From Pseudoscleropodium purum (taxonomy: Eukaryota; Streptophyta; Bryopsida; Hypnales; Brachytheciaceae), in the NCBI GenBank assembly GCA_963969395.1, contig OZ017798.1:4952173-5016172 (forward strand): DNA of 64,000 bases. The letters run 5' to 3'. Below the pieces are notes generated by a model. It did not search any database. It saw only the letters and a list, made by a program, of their open reading frames with translations, and was not told the origin of the DNA. Shown here piece after piece: positions 1 to 11,159 of the stretch. A program made the translations under genes and the position numbers. The first letter of the stretch is position 1. Each line of letters opens with the position of its first letter.

Positions 1-233
1 TAGGAGGAGGAGTTTAGGAGATATTGGTGTGATCTGAGTTGCTTCTTCTGGAGGTTTTGATTCGTACTTGCGCGGCTTGTAATTTGGGCAAGCGTCTGGG
101 GCATGATCTTGTATGAGATGCCGTTTGTAGCAAGTACATCAAGTGCATGAAAGTAGGGAGGTTGCTTTGGGGATAAGGCGTGTTGGAATCTTAGAAATCT
201 GTGCCTTACAATATTTAGGAATATGTGGATTAG

Positions 234-276
234 AGAAGAAGAAGAAGAAGAAGAAGAAGAAGAAAAAGAAGAAAGA
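234..276 (+). repeat. GAA trinucleotide microsatellite
   Basis: About ten uninterrupted GAA units followed by a slightly degenerate tail (AAAAAGAAGAAAG). It lies about 460 bp upstream of the GILT start codon, where purine-rich repeats are common in plant leaders and promoters. Confidence 0.9.
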
Positions 277-409
277 AACGAGTGTCTCGTTGTGTAGATA
301 GAAATTCGATTCGTGTTTGAAATCTGTCTGCGTTTGTTGCTGAGTTAGGATTGTACTAGAATAGCAACCTAGACGGGCAATTCAATCTCAGGTGATGCTT
401 TCGGTTCGA

Positions 410-459
410 GCAGTACTTGCTCCTGCTCCTTGCTCATTCAGGGCAGGAGAAAGTACTGC
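410..459. repeat. 17-bp inverted repeat upstream of GILT
   Basis: The arms at 410-426 and 443-459 pair over 17 bases with one mismatch, around a 16-base loop. The arms begin GCAGTACTT and end CTCCTGC. It may form a stem in the leader RNA or be a binding palindrome. No known factor is recognised. Confidence 0.6.
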
Positions 460-731
460 GATGAGGACCCCAACCCTTGAAATGTACAGCGGTTTTTCAT
501 TCTCTCTTTAGAAACTACATGGAGTGTCTCCTGAGCAGCACTCCTCTCGAAAATTCTGTTGGAAGGGCGTTTGATTCAACTGATTTAACCTGAAGTAATG
601 AAGGTTTCAGCTCGTGTCATATTAGCATTTGAGCATTTACAATTGTGGCTGTTCTCAGCGGACATATTCTGATTTTGTGGCTCAATCTTTGGTGTTTTGA
701 CAGGGCTAGTTGTTTGCTTCCGCAAGAGAAA

Positions 732-3176
732 ATGGAGAAACTGTCACGTTTTAGGTGTGCGTTGATCTTGGTGCTGGCTCTTGTGGCTCTCCCTTCTGTC
801 CAAGGTAAGTCAATGAAATTTGACACCGATGACTGGGTTTCCTTACATTATTTCTGCAGTTTGTTTTGTAACACTCTGTGTGGGAATGATTTGGAGAGAG
901 TTTGATTCCTCACTGTCATGTGTGCCCAGGCTTCGTAGTGAGAATTCTTGTGTGAATGTGGACCATACAACTTTCCTGATCAGACTTGTGCTGAATTTGT
1001 TTCATGAATGCGATATTGTATGACAAGCAGGTGTGGAGAAGGTGAAGGTTGAATTGTACTCTGAGTCCTTATGTCCGGGTTGCGCCGAGTTCATTGTCAA
1101 TTTCCTAAATCCGTTCTTCAACAATGGACTGATTGACATTGTGGAGCTTCGTATCATCCCCTACGGAAATACCCGCGTTTTAGACGGCAAACTTGTTTGT
1201 CAGGTAAAGAATATGTTGATGCAATATTCCAAGTTGTAGTTGCTGTTTGACCCGTCTCCAACCTGTTTTTTTGGGTGTTTCCTGGTGAAACAAACTGCTC
1301 TGTTCTTGACTCGTTGAAATGAATTGAAGTGTGCTAACCCTCTTTACAAAATACGTTTCAGCATGGTCCAGATGAGTGCGAGCTGAACATCATACAGACT
1401 TGTGCTATTCGGTTATGGCCCAAAGTGGTGAGATATCTGACTACTGCAGTTATTTTACATCAAATCTTCAGAACAATTTATCTAACCATCAGCTGCAATA
1501 TTTATTTTGCTGATAGAATTGCTTTGGAATGCTCTATTAAGGTAGAGGAAACCATTTACGCCACTTTGAGCTGTTCAACATGTGTTAGGGAGTGTGATTT
1601 CATTGAGAGATTACTACAATAGAGCCGTGGAGAGATCAATTTGGGTACCAGAATCAAATCTTTTTATTTTTAATAAATCACTATGCATGAATTCTCTTAT
1701 GCAATTTTAGGGTGGATGGGTTGTACATCACTATTGAAGGGATACTAGACGACGAGATTTATATTTAATGATCAGTAACCATAGACTTCTATCCAATTCA
1801 CGCTTATACCAAACTTGCTAATTGAAGGCCAATGAAGTGTATGAATAGATGAGATGTTGTTGGAGACGGGATTAGACGGGGTTTACTTGTCAGCTCTTCT
1901 CTCTCCACGAGTCATCTAGCTAGAGAACGGTTATGCATAGGGATTAATGTTATGAAGTGGGCATATTCTTAGTGTATTCGTAGGTCCTGCGATTGGATGA
2001 GTACAATATTAAGACTTGAGAAAGCCAAAAATTGTAAAACACATTTAACGAAGTGTTTGTAGTTGTTGTGTAAGTTAACTGTATGTTCTCTAGACTAATT
2101 TATTTGATTGAGCGTTGATGTTGTGGTGACAGACGGATTGGTTCCCCTTTATCTATTGCCTGGAATCTCTTGAGAGGTCTACAGCAGCTAAGAATTGGAA
2201 ATCATGTGTACATCCGTCCCATCTTGATCTTGATCCCCTGCTCGAGTGCTCTGCCACCGCCCTTGGTGCCAAGGTAATAACAATCTTTTTGAGGTATATG
2301 AGATATATGTCAAAAGCATTATTCTGACATGGGAATGGTGGCATTCTAAGATTGTTGGTTAAGATTTTTTATTTTTTCGATCATTAAAGATTACACATAC
2401 AATTGTACTGAGAATTATATGAAATTTATACATTTCTAGGAGGGGTAGAGACAGCAGTTGTCTATTTCTATATCTCGGTTCAAACCTTTGTGCTTCATGG
2501 ATGGCAGCTGGAAATGGAGTTCGCTGCTGAGACCGAGAGGTTGCAACCTCCACACAAATATGTGCCGTGGGTACTTGTAAATGGTGAACCTTTGTCAGAC
2601 GTAAGTGTCTTCTTGCTATTTTCACTGCAAGTCCGAATGGATCACTTGATTTACTTTTTCTGACTTTCAAATCAGTATGCAAGCTACAATAGGATATGAA
2701 ACTCCTAAGGATGTGAGGTTATAAAGAACAATGCTTCTGAAAACACTAGTGGACACGTGTCTTTCCACCCAGTGATTTCACTCAACATGGCTAGTCTTGG
2801 TCGTTGGTTTCCAAGCCTGCTATAATCATGCTAAGAACAGAGTGAATGAACAATAGTAGGAAAATGAAATAATAAGAGATGAAAATCTAGAAGCTGTATG
2901 ATGTCCTTCATTTCAGCGATGAGCGTCTTCTAACCTTCATAATGTTATTGAATCAAAAGAATAATGAAACAATAAGAGATGAAAATCTAGAAGAAGTATA
3001 ATGTCCACTCACAGCAGGTTTGTATTTGGCAGAATTATGAGGATGTGGCTGCCTACGTGTGCAAGGCATATCAAGGGGACAAGCCTGCTGTTTGCTCCAG
3101 ACTGGAGCATGAGATCTTGAAGACAAAACCAGCCAGAGTTTGCGTGAAGGAGAATGTATTACTGGCATCCTATTGA
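732..3176 (+). CDS. GILT-type lysosomal/secretory thiol reductase
   Basis: Six coding exons on +: 732-804, 1031-1203, 1362-1427, 2133-2273, 2508-2600 and 3033-3176. All use GT-AG borders and together encode 229 residues. Residues 1-24 form a signal peptide with a hydrophobic core (LILVLALVAL). The redox motif CPGC is at about residues 39-42. The diagnostic GILT signature (C-Q-H-G-x2-E-C-x2-N-x4-C) is at 81-96 and spans the exon 2/3 junction. A conserved C-terminal block reads PPHKYVPWVLVNGEPL. GILT enzymes reduce protein disulfides at acidic pH in the secretory or vacuolar pathway. Plant members often have CPYC at the active site, so the glycine here is a small difference. The start is the first ATG in frame with the signal peptide. 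Length is normal for plant members. No operon-like context applies; the next sequence downstream is a decayed germin fragment. Confidence 0.92.
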
Positions 3177-3671
3177 GCAGCTGAAATTCTCAACCAACAC
3201 CACCAGATTCCCACCATGCCCTGATCTAAAATTAGAGAGGTGCCGGTCTTACTAACACATGGTACATCATCTCTGATTGTTTGATAATATTTTATGTCAG
3301 ATTATTTGATCCTTTCCTCTTTCTCACGATTCTTTACATAAACATGTCGTTACACTTTGGTTTGTCCTACACTTTGGCACTCAGTATCAGCAACTCAGTT
3401 TGTAGGTCACTCGTCTGATCGAGTGAACAAAACTTCGTAGGAATGGTAGTTCATCGCTTAACCCAGAGTACTTTCCTTAGAACTCCACATCGGTCCTACT
3501 CGCAGTTTTGCTCGATCAGAGTCTTCCCTTCATGTAACCCTGCCTGTCCATATCCAATTGAAAAACACGCCTTCTCTTCACAAGTCCATTAGAGCTCTAA
3601 ACCAGGCCAAGTTTAGTTTGCATAGAAACCCACCCCTCTGGAGCTTTTGTATCAGCAATCATTCCCAATCG

Positions 3672-4034
3672 ATGGACTTCAAGTTTGCTCGCTTGGTGAA
3701 CGCCAACAACTCAACAAGGCCATGGAAATTCTGCTGCTGGCCCAGGGCGAGCTGAACGTGGACTTGGTGAGCACCACCAACACTTGGTTTGCCACCGTCC
3801 TCAAGGAAGCCGAGCTGTTTGTTTTCCCCAAGGGAACTGGTGCACTTCCAGCTCAATGTGGGCCCCGGCCCGGCGATGGCGATTACCGCTTTCCCTACAC
3901 AGAATGCGGGCCTGCAGCCAGTTGCACGAGCTTTGTTCACACTCGACGTCAAGAACGAGGTGTTGCAGAAGGTGTTGCAGAAGGTTGACCAGAAGATGGT
4001 GGACAGCATCCAGAAACAGTTTCGCAAGGAAAGT
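3672..4034 (+). pseudogene. Germin-like protein pseudogene fragment
   Basis: The sequence encodes the back half of a germin-like (cupin) protein in two frames. The first frame gives ILLLAQGELNVDLVSTTN and then ELFVFPKG up to about 3835. An extra base there shifts to the next frame, which continues as LVHFQLNVGPGPAMAITAF and ends around SIQKQF. Upstream of 3719, where the metal-binding HTHPRATE box should lie, the match is already scrambled. A 12-bp unit (GTGTTGCAGAAG) is duplicated at 3960-3983. The N-terminal half is absent. It lies 500 bp after GILT on the same strand, so it could be transcribed as read-through. Germin-like proteins are secreted manganese or apoplastic enzymes; this copy cannot make one. 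Confidence 0.8.
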
Positions 4035-4719
4035 GCACACTTCGGTAGCTCATGCATGCGCCAAATGTTGTGGCAAGATGATTGCATAATTACATTTCAT
4101 TTTAGACTTGGGAAAATGATGATTTGGATTCAGTTCGCAGTAAGGTGTGCAGTAACGTAGTCGTTTATTTGGACAAGGTCGGATCATGACTTCTGCCTAC
4201 TCAGCTTGATTGATTGATTTTAGGAGTACTGATCAATACAGCGAATTCAAGCGTGAAGTAGGGTTTGTACAGTACAGTACAGGTTGGGTAGCGTCATATG
4301 ATGTAAAGATTCAATTAGTTAGTGAAGCCAGTTTTCAATTTCATGCTTCAACTTAGCAGCTGTCTACTGTTCATTCAATGCTTTGTACTAGGCACTCAAG
4401 GTGTATAGTGACACTTTTTGCCCCCATTAATGCATTAAACAAATGAAAACACATATTAAAAAAATAAAATGAGTCAAAAAATCGGATTTCGCACGAAGCA
4501 TTGAGAATTTCAGATTTGAGAAATTCCTCAAAATTTCAGATTTCACGAAGTTTTGGAAAGTCAAAATTTCACAAAGTCATCAAAGTTTGAAATTTCCCAA
4601 AAGTTAGCACATTGAGAACTTCACAAAGTCATCAAAATCTTTGATTTCACAAAATTGTAAGAAAAAAGTTTTCTTACATAGTTTCAAACTAAGTATGAAG
4701 TTCTTTATGCTTAGAAGTA
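4035..4719. other. Intergenic, with short imperfect AT-rich repeats
   Basis: No gene is seen. At about 4480-4670 a short phrase around TTTCACAAAGTCATCAAA recurs several times with changes. A GTACA run lies at about 4266-4281 (TGTACAGTACAGTACAGG). Confidence 0.6.
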
Positions 4720-6012
4720 CTACACTATAAGGTCATTTGCATTGTCATGGTCTCTGTAAACCACTAGAATGTACAGAATTGGACTTCTTGTAACACGATG
4801 GTCATCCGGTTGTGCTCCTATGATGGTTTCGTGGGGAAGTACATTGTCTTGAGATTCATCAAGAACAATGAGTGATTCTACTCTATGAGTTGCTGGAACT
4901 AAAACATCATTTGTGGAAACAAGAAAGAAAATCATAAGAAATTTGTAAAAGGGATGAGAAACAAAAATGAAAGCAATGTTAAATAAAAATACAAAAAAAA
5001 TAAAGGGAAAAATTCATAATGCAAATACCTGGAATATCATATTCATGTGCTGCATTTTTACGTGCCTCTTCAAGCTCAGTAGCAAGTCGTTGCCAGCCCA
5101 AGTCTGCTAGCCAAGATCCAGGGTTAGTGTGCTCAAAGAAAATCTATGTGACATCTTGCATTTCTAGTGATTGCGGGTTTATCATGCATTTCTACAAAGT
5201 TGTTGCTCTGTTGAACTCCATGCCTCCTTGGCGCACAGGTACAACCCATGAGGCAAATGGTATGTATTGCCCTGATTGGAGCATAGGAAGGAGAGTTCCC
5301 AGAAGAGAACTCCCCATTTATTTTTGCAATTTGTATTTGCAAAATGTAGTAGCTCGTTCAATTAGATTCTTGTGAATGCAAATAACTCGATTCTTAGCAA
5401 AAGGTGTACCGTACTTAATGTACTCCTGCACACCTTCCTCCAATTGTGCATCAGAGACATCCTTCTAGATACACTGGAAGTGATCCTCGCCTTTATCTTT
5501 GATGCAATAACCAAACATCCTAGTGTAAGTGTGGAGGCCTTGGTTCCGAAGAGCCTTAGTTAAAATGTGGTGGCCTATTGGGGCTTTCTTGGGATCCTCC
5601 CATCCCAAATAACACTTCAATTTTTTGCTAACCATTGTAGCTGAAGATGTGAGGAGTCTGCACACCATTTGCAAGTGTAGCCTGAGCATGCCACCACCTC
5701 TTTCAACGGAGCAAAGGCTTGATATACATTCCTTGTGAAGAAACTCCTCGACCTTTGCAAGGTGTTCCATGCTTATGTCATCATTGCCAACCAAAATTGT
5801 AACACTGAATTCCATTTCCTTAGAAGGAGCAGTTCGTGTTCCAGGAGTTTCTTAGTCACATGCCCCTCCATGCTTGCAGGCATTTTGTCTTTATGGGCTG
5901 ATCGTTTCAGAACTTGAGACATTGGAGGCGACATTCTCTTCTGCAATTCATAAACCATAGACTGAGAAAAAGAATACAAAAAACAAACAAAAAAGTCCAA
6001 TGTGTCACCCAT
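4720..6012 (-). pseudogene. Decayed Rep/HUH-type endonuclease gene of a transposon (Replitron-like)
   Basis: One reading frame runs on the minus strand from 5815 (first ATG) down to about 5031 with no indel, but with in-frame stops at 5467-5465 and at three later points. Features include ERGG followed by a LHLQ box at about 5683-5669, and GYCIKDKG at about 5512-5489. In Rep-type HUH nucleases these correspond to the metal-binding HUH box and the catalytic-tyrosine YxxK box. The first histidine expected in the HUH box is arginine here, so the copy is probably inactive. The frame ends at a good donor site (G|GTATTT at about 5030) and seems to resume at about 4934-4720 after an intron whose acceptor AG is lost. 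The N-terminal part up to 6012 is uncertain and may lie in either of two frames. The family name is from memory of similar algal and protist proteins and is an inference. The match to a HUH fold is moderate. Confidence 0.5.
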
Positions 6013-6293
6013 CTAAAATGCAAAGCACATTGACCTATTTTTCTCTCCATGTAACAATCAATGAATAACAACTCAAACAATTACTAAGGGACGAGGAATC
6101 TTAAATTGCAATCTAAGAAAAGAAACATGTCCACTAAGAGACACCCTATCTCAGGTCAAGAGACATCCTATCTTCATTTCACAAAGGAACGCATCCTAAG
6201 AATGCACTAACCTAGAGATGGCAATCTGCTACAATTCCCAAGGGACGAGGAAAGCAATCGGGCTGCTTCATCGACGTGTTGATCCCGCAATTT

Positions 6294-6445
6294 CAATCCG
6301 CCAATCCCCCGAACTCACGAGCTCACAAATCCCTCCAATTCCTCCGACTTGAACTGCAATTTGATCACCCAATCCGCCAATCTCCCAAACTCACGAACTG
6401 AAAAATCCCTCCAATTCCTCCAACTTGAATTGCAATTTGATCGCC
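6294..6445. repeat. Tandem duplication, 76-bp unit, two copies
   Basis: Units 6294-6369 and 6370-6445 are about 88% alike. Both start CAATCCGCCAATC and end TTGATCRCCC. The repeat is C-rich on the + strand and lies just upstream (on the minus strand) of the HUH-like remnant, so it could belong to that element's end or promoter. Confidence 0.85.
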
Positions 6446-7184
6446 CTCTACAATTCTAGGATTCCTGATCACCCTCGGAGCACACACCCGACCAAATTGG
6501 TGAACGGCCCTGATTGCCCCTTCAGGCGGCTACATCAACGGCCTACTCATTTCCTTGTTCAACGGTCCAAATCACCAATAGGTGGGCCGAAATATTTTTT
6601 TTTAAAAGCATCCACGGCTAAGAATTTTTCTTCTCGGGAGGGGGGGGGGGAATTGTCTCGAAGGGGTGGCAGGCGAGTTTTAGTGTATAGTAAGTTTTGT
6701 GCAGTGTTTGAATAATTGCACGTCAAGATGGACAAGAAAAAAATTGCATACAAAAATAAAGAATTTTCATTTGGATTCCAATTGTGATATAATATAATTT
6801 GCCTCAAAGCTTTAGATCTACAATTCTAATTATACTAAAATCACCTAGTTGGATCTATTACAAACAAAAATAATGCATATAAGATTTTAAAAATTATTTT
6901 GAGAATTCAAATATTACAAGAATCATTATTCCAATCATACAAAGATTTCTTCTTTTAAATCAAGTACAATTGAAATAACTATTCAAAATTGTAGAATCCA
7001 ATGATTTGAATTTGACATATTGGGCTATAAATTCTTCACAAATTGTCACTTCTAATGCATTGAGTAACATTAGAAATAAATTTAAGAATATAAATCATAT
7101 ATATAAAGTTGTAGTAGTCTCCCAAAAGATTGTATAGTGTTATTTTAATTCTTTCTTTCATGGATGGAGAGAAGGTTTCTATTG

Positions 7185-7385
7185 TGTAAGATTAGGATTG
7201 TGAGTACATGAGCCTAGAGGATTATACACCTATATTACAGGAGTCTATAGTATAGAAACCTTTCATGATTATAGTGTAACTATATTATAAGTACTTATAT
7301 TATAGGTGTTTATATTATAAGCACCTTGAGTTCAACAATTGTAGTATATATATATATACTCAAAGCTCACATGCTCACTCATTTC
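7185..7385 (+). repeat. Dispersed repeat with palindromic TATA-rich units (copy 1)
   Basis: The sequence contains several versions of a palindromic unit built from GGTGTTTATA and TATAAGCACC, flanked by GAGTACATGAGCCTA. The reverse complement of 14398-14605 matches it along its length, including the flanks ACATGAGCCTA and CTCACATGCTC, so the two are inverted copies about 7 kb apart. No coding capacity. Confidence 0.75.
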
Positions 7386-7882
7386 CATAGTCACATACTA
7401 GCACTGTTGGATTGAGAGATTAGAAATAGAAGTTAAAGTAAAAAAATTATTACATCTTGTTGATACATTGACTTCTCCAATAGCACCTTACCTCTATATG
7501 AGCTCTCCATACTAGCTCACATTGAATTAGGGCTCTACATCTTTGATCCAAGAACTTGATTTTATATATATATTTCTTTTATTTATTATTATTATTATTT
7601 ATTTTTGGTAGTTTATCAAAGACATCATTTTGCATTAAAATTTCAAAAATATTCAATGAAATTTGACTACAAATTACTTCACTCACTAGGAGATAGAGTT
7701 AAGATACATATGATAGATTTGATGATGTAATTTGGAGAAATTGAAACAATTTTCCATAAGTAATATAATCCTTGTTAAAATTAAAATGATTACAAGATGA
7801 AATTCAAGTATATGAAATTCATCGAATAACATATTTATAAGAAGAGCCATTAGACATTATATTCATAAGAAAAGTAATTGAC

Positions 7883-8816
7883 TTTACCTCTAAACAACAA
7901 TAAACTCCCATAGAGGTTTAATTTTGAATACTTGGGTAGGTTCATATGAAGTCATTTTTGAATGGATGAAAGTGAATTTAGTTTTTTTACCAAAGATGTG
8001 CACTTTTATTATCTTTGTATAAAATTTAAAAAAATTCCAATCAAATGTGCATCCAAACCAAAAGTTATAGGGCTCAAAAATTTAAGGGCAACTTGATAAT
8101 ATGCTATCAAAGAGGGCAACCCTTTACAATAGGCAAGTTGTGAATATTTTTCCATTAACTTTGAATGCTTATATCTTCCAATCTATAAAGTCAAATAGGA
8201 TGAAATATTATCCAAACATTTTCATACTAAAAATAGGTCAATAATCCATTTTTTAAAATAAAAAAAATTATTGTTTTCCAACTTTCATTCAATACTTTAA
8301 AAACAATAGTTTTAGGACAATTTTAGAACCAATAGCTCAAATTTTAGTAAATATTTATTTAATTTTGGGATTTTGTTTCTTCCAAAATATGAGTTTTCCA
8401 AAAAAATTGAAATTTTATTGATGTAGTTTTTTTTAACATCCTCTCAATAGAAGATTTTTGTATGTGTTAGACACTTCCATCATCTTTGAAAATTGGAATG
8501 CAAGTAACTAATATAACTACCTATCCAATGGTTTGAGTTTCTAAAGTCTTCTCTTCTACAAAGTTGAATCAAAACATGCTAACCTATTGGGTAAGGCCCA
8601 AAATTCCTTTTCTTCCAATTTCAAACTTTATTATCTCAAAATCTACTCTACCAAATGGTCTAAAATTTTATCTGCAAAGTTTTATAGAAATCTTGTACAT
8701 ATTTGTATGGTTGATAGTTTGAAAAATGTTTCAATATCTTAGTTATGCTCAATGCGTTTAAAAGTGGCAGTTTTGGACACTTTTGTAAAAAGTAGCTAAA
8801 AAATTGTAGGAGTTAA
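7883..8816 (+). mobile_element. TTAA-flanked TIR element, 0.93 kb copy
   Basis: The left end is TTTA-CCTCTAAACAACAA. The right end is GTAGGAG-TTAA, preceded by the family phrase GTGGCAGTTTTGGACAC. Length and internal order agree with the copies at 33046-33949 and 54229-55149. The ends have drifted more than in those copies. No open frame of note. Confidence 0.5.
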
Positions 8817-9929
8817 CTTGGTGCATGTCAATAATTAGGCTTTTCAAAAGCCAAAATCATTAGATTTTAATCTAGTAGAATTTCACTTTTTGTAACCAGT
8901 TTTTAATTGAATACAAAGTATACATGAATAATTTATATGGTATAACCTTTTTAGATTTTGTAAGCTAAAGGGTTGATACATAGCAAGCATTGCAAATGGG
9001 AACCTACAAGTTTGTGAGCATATGAGCTTTTATTTATTTATATATATATTAGTAAAGTGATTTGAGGCCTTATGATAGTTGATTAAAGAATGATCTTTTA
9101 TAGAAACATTTTCAAGATTTAGGGTTCCAACTTTTTGAAATATTATAAGAAACATTGAATTTAAAAAAATTCTAATAACATGAGGAACGAAAGTAGATTC
9201 AACAAAAATTGCTCAAAAGTCAATTTTCTTGAAAAATCAATGGTTACATATGTCCTAATGAAGTGAAATTCAAACTATATAAGGTTGAAAATTTAATAGT
9301 TTAAGCTTGATTCAAATATCTCATACACTATCAAGTATTAAAATATAGAATATCAAAAATATTTGTTTTGATCTTATGAGGGGCTATCTCCATTGGCATA
9401 TTTCCATTTGTAGGGGAATTAGAGGGATCCTTCTTATATATAGTAAAGTTCATTGCTCTTCACCAATCATTAAAAATTATGGGATATTTGAAGCAAGGTA
9501 GGAGCTTGATTGCTCAAATAAAAAATAAAGTATTTGTGTTCACATTTTTTCTTTTGACCTTATTTAATTATTGTAAATAAAAAAATTTCAAAAAGATTCA
9601 ACTAATGGAATGTGAGAAATAAAGTTAAATTTCACCTTTAAAAATTTGTTTGTAATTAGAAGTCTTTAATAGAAAGTTGTGGATAAAAGCCATTATAGAA
9701 AATTTAAAGTCTCTAGAGGACTGTTCAACTTTTGACAACAATGCAAATATAGGAAAATACAAATATTAATATATAATCTTTAAAATAATATAAATTATTA
9801 TTTTTTAAATACTATTTTGCAATGCTTACTTCAATAGTGACAAATTTTTTGTCTCATGCAATAGTATAACTATTGCTTCCAACAAAGATTTGACCTATAT
9901 AAATGTCTCAATACATCAACCTATAATAA

Positions 9930-10170
9930 GTAGTAGTAATTCTTCTTTGCCACCAAGTCCTTCAACTCCTTGATTTTGTTTTTCAAGTCACCCTTTATTT
10001 CTTGCACTTCATTTCAAATATTGGTAAAGATCATTGCCTTCACATCCTACTTGGTCTTAACTCCCCAACTTTGTCATAACTCCCCAAAACTTGGCCCTAA
10101 TGTCTAAAAGTTTAACATTTGGGTTGGTTTGAAGATCTTTAAGCTTGTCATTAAAGCCATCTAAATGTGA
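9930..10170 (-). pseudogene. Short coding remnant, coiled-coil-like, family unknown
   Basis: On the minus strand the translation gives DKLKDLQTNPNVKLLDI and, after broken sequence, GDLKNKIKELKDLVAKKN. The second part has a heptad-like pattern typical of coiled coils. Stops and frame changes interrupt it. It may be left over from a retroelement gag or a host gene. I do not recognise the family. Confidence 0.25.
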
Positions 10171-11159
10171 TCACATGGCAAATTCATTGACACCTACAAC
10201 CATCAAAACTACACATATATACAAGGATATGATATACCACACATCCCTCTTACTAGTAGGTTTACAAAAGAAGCCCTTGTTATCCTAACCCTAAATCAAG
10301 AATAGTATAAAAATCTTCCAAAAAAAGCATTGTATATCTAACAACATCTTTTAATGTAGTGAAGGCCAAGCCTTAGGTGTCCCAGGACATACCAATGGCA
10401 TTCAAAGGGGGACCAAAAGAGTCCAACAAAAGAGAAGATAACCAAAAGGTGGACAAGCCAAAGGATGGACAACCAAAGGAGCTCATGCTATACGGCAATT
10501 GACCAAAAGGGTAGATAGACAAGCCATCATATTTTTGGCTAAGGTGGATACCAAGAGGAAAGACATCTAAGCCAAACTACATATAATTCCAAAGCGTCAT
10601 AAAGCCCCTAAAGAACGTCGTCCTCTCAATCAATTCATTTTTGTTTTTATAAGTAGCTGAGAACTATTGTAGCCAATATGAAAACAAGAGAAAGATTGTT
10701 ATAAAGAAATCTTGTGATAAAGAAATCTTGTTTACCAACCTTCAAAATGAGTATTTTAATTATGATTTAGTTTTATAAGGGGTGGCTTCATTGTTGATGG
10801 GTGGCAAAAGAAAATGTTGTTGTCATTATCGATGAATATGTAATTGATGTCTTCTACAAATACTATCTTCTACTTCAGCCTTTCTATTTTCATATCCTCT
10901 AAATTGTTCTTGCATGTGATTAATTCTATACCAATTTTGTTAGTTGAACCTTGAGTGTATATGTTCACATCAATAATTCTTATATGACCACATTCATAAG
11001 TTTTATATGGTCACATTTAGGAGTCTTGAATGTTCACATTAAGATTTCTTATGAATTGCATATCAAAAATTGTATTATGCTTACTTTTTATGTAAACATG
11101 AATGAACTTAAGTTTAGAACAAGAATATCTTGAATATAACAAAATTGAAGAATTGATTG

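Larger units (their letters stand above)
1..731 (+). other. Upstream region and probable 5' leader of the GILT gene
   Basis: Base composition is ordinary for a gene flank here and no convincing coding exon is seen. An open frame runs in from about 645 into the GILT start codon but has no ATG of its own, so the ATG at 732 is preferred. The stretch holds a GAA microsatellite and a short hairpin, listed separately. The transcription start cannot be placed. Confidence 0.4.
6446..11159. other. AT-rich gene desert
   Basis: No intact gene is seen. A homopolymer G run lies at about 6641-6651. The stretch contains one half of a dispersed inverted pair (7185-7385), one TTAA-flanked element (7883-8816), a weak coding remnant (9930-10170) and a direct repeat of AAAGAAATCTTGT at about 10702-10731. 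The rest is low-complexity A/T-rich sequence. Confidence 0.6.

Noticed and set aside
10365..10760. Possible solo LTR with a TATA-like box
   Set aside because: No second LTR, no clear TG...CA ends and no target duplication were found.
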